Positions 61,401 to 64,000 of a stretch of 64,000 nucleotides of DNA are shown here, piece after piece (the stretch's first letter is position 1; each line of letters begins with the position of its first letter). The translations under genes were made by a program, and so were the position numbers. Location of the stretch: assembly GCA_026874595.1 (NCBI GenBank), contig CM049309.1:1214076-1278075 (forward strand), read 5' to 3'. The stretch is from Sipunculus nudus. Its lineage: Eukaryota > Annelida > Sipuncula > Golfingiida > Sipunculidae. The notes under the pieces were generated by a model, which did no database searches, was not told the origin of the DNA, and was given only the letters and a program-made list of their open reading frames with translations.

Positions 61401-64000
61401 TGTCTTGATGTTAGTGTCATAATAAAAGGCATATGGCGCTCATATGGAGGATGGTGTCTTGATGTTAGTGTCATAATAAAAGGCATATGGCGCTCATATG
61501 GAGGATGATGTCTTGTTGTTAGTCTCATAATTGAGTCATTTAGAGCTCATATGGAGGATGGTGTCTTGTTGTTAGTCTCATAATAAAACCATTTAGAGCT
61601 CATATGGAGGATGGTGTTTTGTTGTTAGTCTCATAATAAAGTCATTTAGAGCTCATATTGAGGATGGTGTCTTGTTGTTAGTCTCATAATAAAGTCATTT
61701 AGAGCTCATATGGAGGATGGTGTCTTAATGTTAGTCTCATAGCGTCATTTAGAGCTCATATGGAGGATGGTGTCTTGATGTTAGTCTCATAGAGTCATTT
61801 GGCGCTCATATTGAGGACGTTGTCTTGATGTTAGTCTCATAATAAAAGCATTTGGCGCTCATATGGAGAATGGTGTATTGTTGTTAGTCTCATAGAGTCG
61901 TTTGGTGCTCATATTGAGGATGGTGACTTAATGTTAGTCTCAAAAAGTCATTTAGAGCTTATATGGAGGATGGTGTCTTGTTGTTAGTCTCATAATAAAG
62001 TCATTTGGCGCTCATATGGAAGATGGTGTCTTGTTGTTAGTCTCACTGAGTCATTTAGAGCTCATATTGAGGATGGTGTCTTAATGTTAGTCTCAAAGAG
62101 TCATTTAGAGCTCATATGGAGGATGGTGTCTTGTTGTTAGTCTCATAATAAAGTCATTTAGAGCTCATATGGAGGATGGTGTCTTGTTGTTAGTCTCATA
62201 ATAAAGTCATTTAGAGCTCATATGGAGGATGGTGTCTTAATGTTAGTCTCATAGCGTCATTTAGAGCTCATATGGAGGATGGTGTCTTGATGTTAGTCTC
62301 TCAGAGTCATTTGGCGCTCATATTGAGGACGTTGTCTTGATGTTAGTCTCATAATAAAAGCATTTGGCGCTCATATGGAGAATGGTGTATTGTTGTTAGT
62401 CTCATAGAGTCGTTTGGTGCTCATATTGAGGATGGTGACTTAATGTTAGTCTCAAAAAGTCATTTAGAGCTTATATGGAGGATGGTGTCTTGTTGTTAGT
62501 CTCATAATAAAGTCATTTGGCGCTCATATGGAAGATGGTGTCTTGTTGTTAGTCTCACTGAGTCATTTAGAGCTCATATTGAGGATGGTGTCTTAATGTT
62601 AGTCTCAAAGAGTCATTTAGAGCTCATATGGAGGATGGTGTCTTGTTGTTAGTCTCATAATAAAGTCATTTAGAGCTCATATGGAGGATGGTGTCTTAAT
62701 GTTAGTCTCATAATAGAGGCATTTCGCGCTCATATGGGGGATGGTGTCTTGTTGTTAGTCTCATAATAAAGTCATTTAGAGCTCATATGGAGGGTGGTGT
62801 CTTGATGTTAGTCTCATAGAGTCGTTTGGCGCTCATATTGAGAATGGTTTCTTAATGTTAGTCTCAAAGAGTCATTTAGAGCCCATATGGAGGATGGTGT
62901 CTTGTTGTTAGTCTCATAATAAAGTCATTTAGAGCTCATATGGAAGATGATGTCTTGATGTTAGTCTCATAGAGTCGTTTGGCGCTCATATTGAGGATGG
63001 TGTCTTAATGTTAGTCTCAAAGAGTCATTTAGAGCCCATATGGAGGAAGGTGTCTTGTTGTTAATCTCATAATAAAGTCATTTAGAGCTCATATAGAGGA
63101 TGGTGTCTTGTTGTTAGTCTCATAATAAAGTCATTTAGAGCTAATATGGAGGATGGTGTCTTGATGTTAGTCTCATAGAGTCATTTGGCGCTCATATTGA
63201 GGATGGTGTCTTGTTGTTAATTTCATAATAAAGTCATTTGGCGCTCATATGGAGGATGGTGTCTTGATGTTAGTCTCATAATAAAGGCATTTTGCGCTCA
63301 TGTAGGGGATGGTGTCTTGTTGTTAGTCTCATAATAAAGTCATTTAGAGCTCATATGGAGGGTGGTGTCTTGATGTTAGTCTCATAGAGTCGTTTGGCGC
63401 TCATATTGAGGATGGTGTCTTAATGTTAGTCTCAAAGAGTCATTTAGAGCTCATATGGTGGATGGTGTCTTGTTGTTAGTCTCATTGAGTCATTTAGAGC
63501 TCATATTGAGGATGGTGTCTTAATGTTAGTCTCATAATAAAAGCATTTGGCGCTCATATGGAGGATGGTGTCTTGATGTTAGTCTCATAATAAAGGCATT
63601 TTGCGCTCATGTGGAGGATGGTGTCTTGTTGTTAGTCTCATTGAGTCATTTAGAGCTCATTTTGAGGATGGTGTCTTGTTGTTAGTCTCATAATAAAGTC
63701 ATTTAGAGCTCATATGGAGGATGGTGTCTTGATGTTAGTCTCATAGAGTCGTTTGGCGCTCATATTGAGGATGGTGTCTTAATGTTAGTCTCAAAGAGTC
63801 ATTTAGAGCTTATATGGAGGATGGTGTCTTGTTGTTAGTCTCATTGAGTCATTTAGAGCTCATTGAGGATGGTGTCTTAATGTTAGTCTCAAAGAGTCAT
63901 TTAGAGCTCATATGGAGGATGGTGTCTTGTTGTTAGTCTCATAATAAAGTCATTTAGAGCTCATATGGAGGATGGTGTCTTGTTGTTAGTCTCATAATAA
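55408..64000. repeat. 52-bp minisatellite array of at least 8.6 kb
   Basis: Roughly 160-170 units of 46-54 bp follow the pattern AGTCATTTAGAGCTCATATG then GAGGATGGTGTCTTGATGTT and AGTCTCATAATAA. Two main subtypes, AGAGCTCATATGGAGG and GGCGCTCATCTGGAAA, are interleaved, with a third, GGCGCTCATATTGAGG. Multi-unit blocks repeat at about 512 bp (61.8 against 62.3 kb) and about 712 bp (58.98 against 59.69 kb). The array runs off the right edge and fills the activin-like intron 2. Confidence 0.97.
60980..61510. repeat. Homogenised 54-bp sub-array
   Basis: About nine near-identical 54-bp units marked by AGTGTCATAATAAAAGGCAT ATGG, split in the middle by one ordinary unit at about 61245-61300. Because 54 is a multiple of three, minus-strand frames stay open as an 18-residue repeat. 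I read these as by-products and not genes. Confidence 0.9.

Noticed and set aside
60927-61528. Minus-strand frames coding an 18-residue repeat
   Set aside because: The 54-bp unit is a multiple of three, so the frame stays open by arithmetic. There is no start context or signal of selection.
1-64000. Bacterial-type systems, CRISPR arrays or operons
   Set aside because: The tandem arrays lack CRISPR repeat-spacer structure, and the genes have spliceosomal introns; this is animal nuclear DNA.
1-64000. tRNA or rRNA genes
   Set aside because: No cloverleaf with A and B boxes or rRNA core sequence was recognised by eye. A tRNA or covariance-model scan would be decisive.

Overview
The window looks like nuclear DNA from an invertebrate animal, most likely a mollusc or another lophotrochozoan. 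It is AT-rich, has short exons and long introns, and is crowded with tandem arrays and non-autonomous mobile elements that carry their own internal satellites. This assignment is inferred from gene structure and repeat style; no species marker was found.

Two protein genes are well supported and lie head to head. On the minus strand, from about 31.4 kb to the left edge, is the 5' two-fifths to half of WDR36/UTP21, a WD40 protein of the small-subunit processome that matures 18S rRNA. Ten coding exons (31420 down to 2342) join in frame with matching phases into 438 codons. The rest lies beyond the left edge. Two of the nine complete introns use GC-AG splice sites and exon 2 is a 28-nt microexon. 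On the plus strand, from 46022, is an activin/inhibin-beta type TGF-beta ligand. Exon 1 encodes the signal peptide and propeptide start (46022-46421). Exon 2 encodes the rest of the propeptide, the furin site and the first 46 residues of the mature ligand (54165-54689). The last exon must lie beyond 64000.

The most unusual feature is in WDR36. The splice acceptor and first 35 coding bases of exon 10 have been amplified into about 27 tandem 46-bp units in intron 9 (2462-3698). The acceptor edge of exon 5 has independently been copied at least six times into intron 4 (12381-15360). Further short tandem arrays abut the acceptor of exon 7 and the donor of exon 4. Thus one gene carries repeated expansions at its splice sites, some of them arrays of decoy acceptors.

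The remaining DNA holds several classes of repeat. There are satellite-bearing elements with terminal hairpins (1-1239, 8971-11020, 16931-18572, 18918-20392). A 0.7-kb transposon is present in two copies with 8-9 bp target duplications (12483-13180 and 27016-27714). A 154-bp satellite (22840-25759) sits next to a broken gag-like retroelement ORF (25962-26798). A 1.3-kb fold-back structure (29417-30746) lies near the 3' end of intron 1's genomic span. Further minisatellites lie at 40.9-42.7 kb and 47.8-48.6 kb, and an array of more than 8.5 kb (55408 to the right edge) fills the second activin intron. Several (TA)n microsatellites are scattered between 32.7 and 54.1 kb. The 31.4-46.0 kb interval between the two genes holds no gene I recognise, but there is one candidate exon at 38023-38222.
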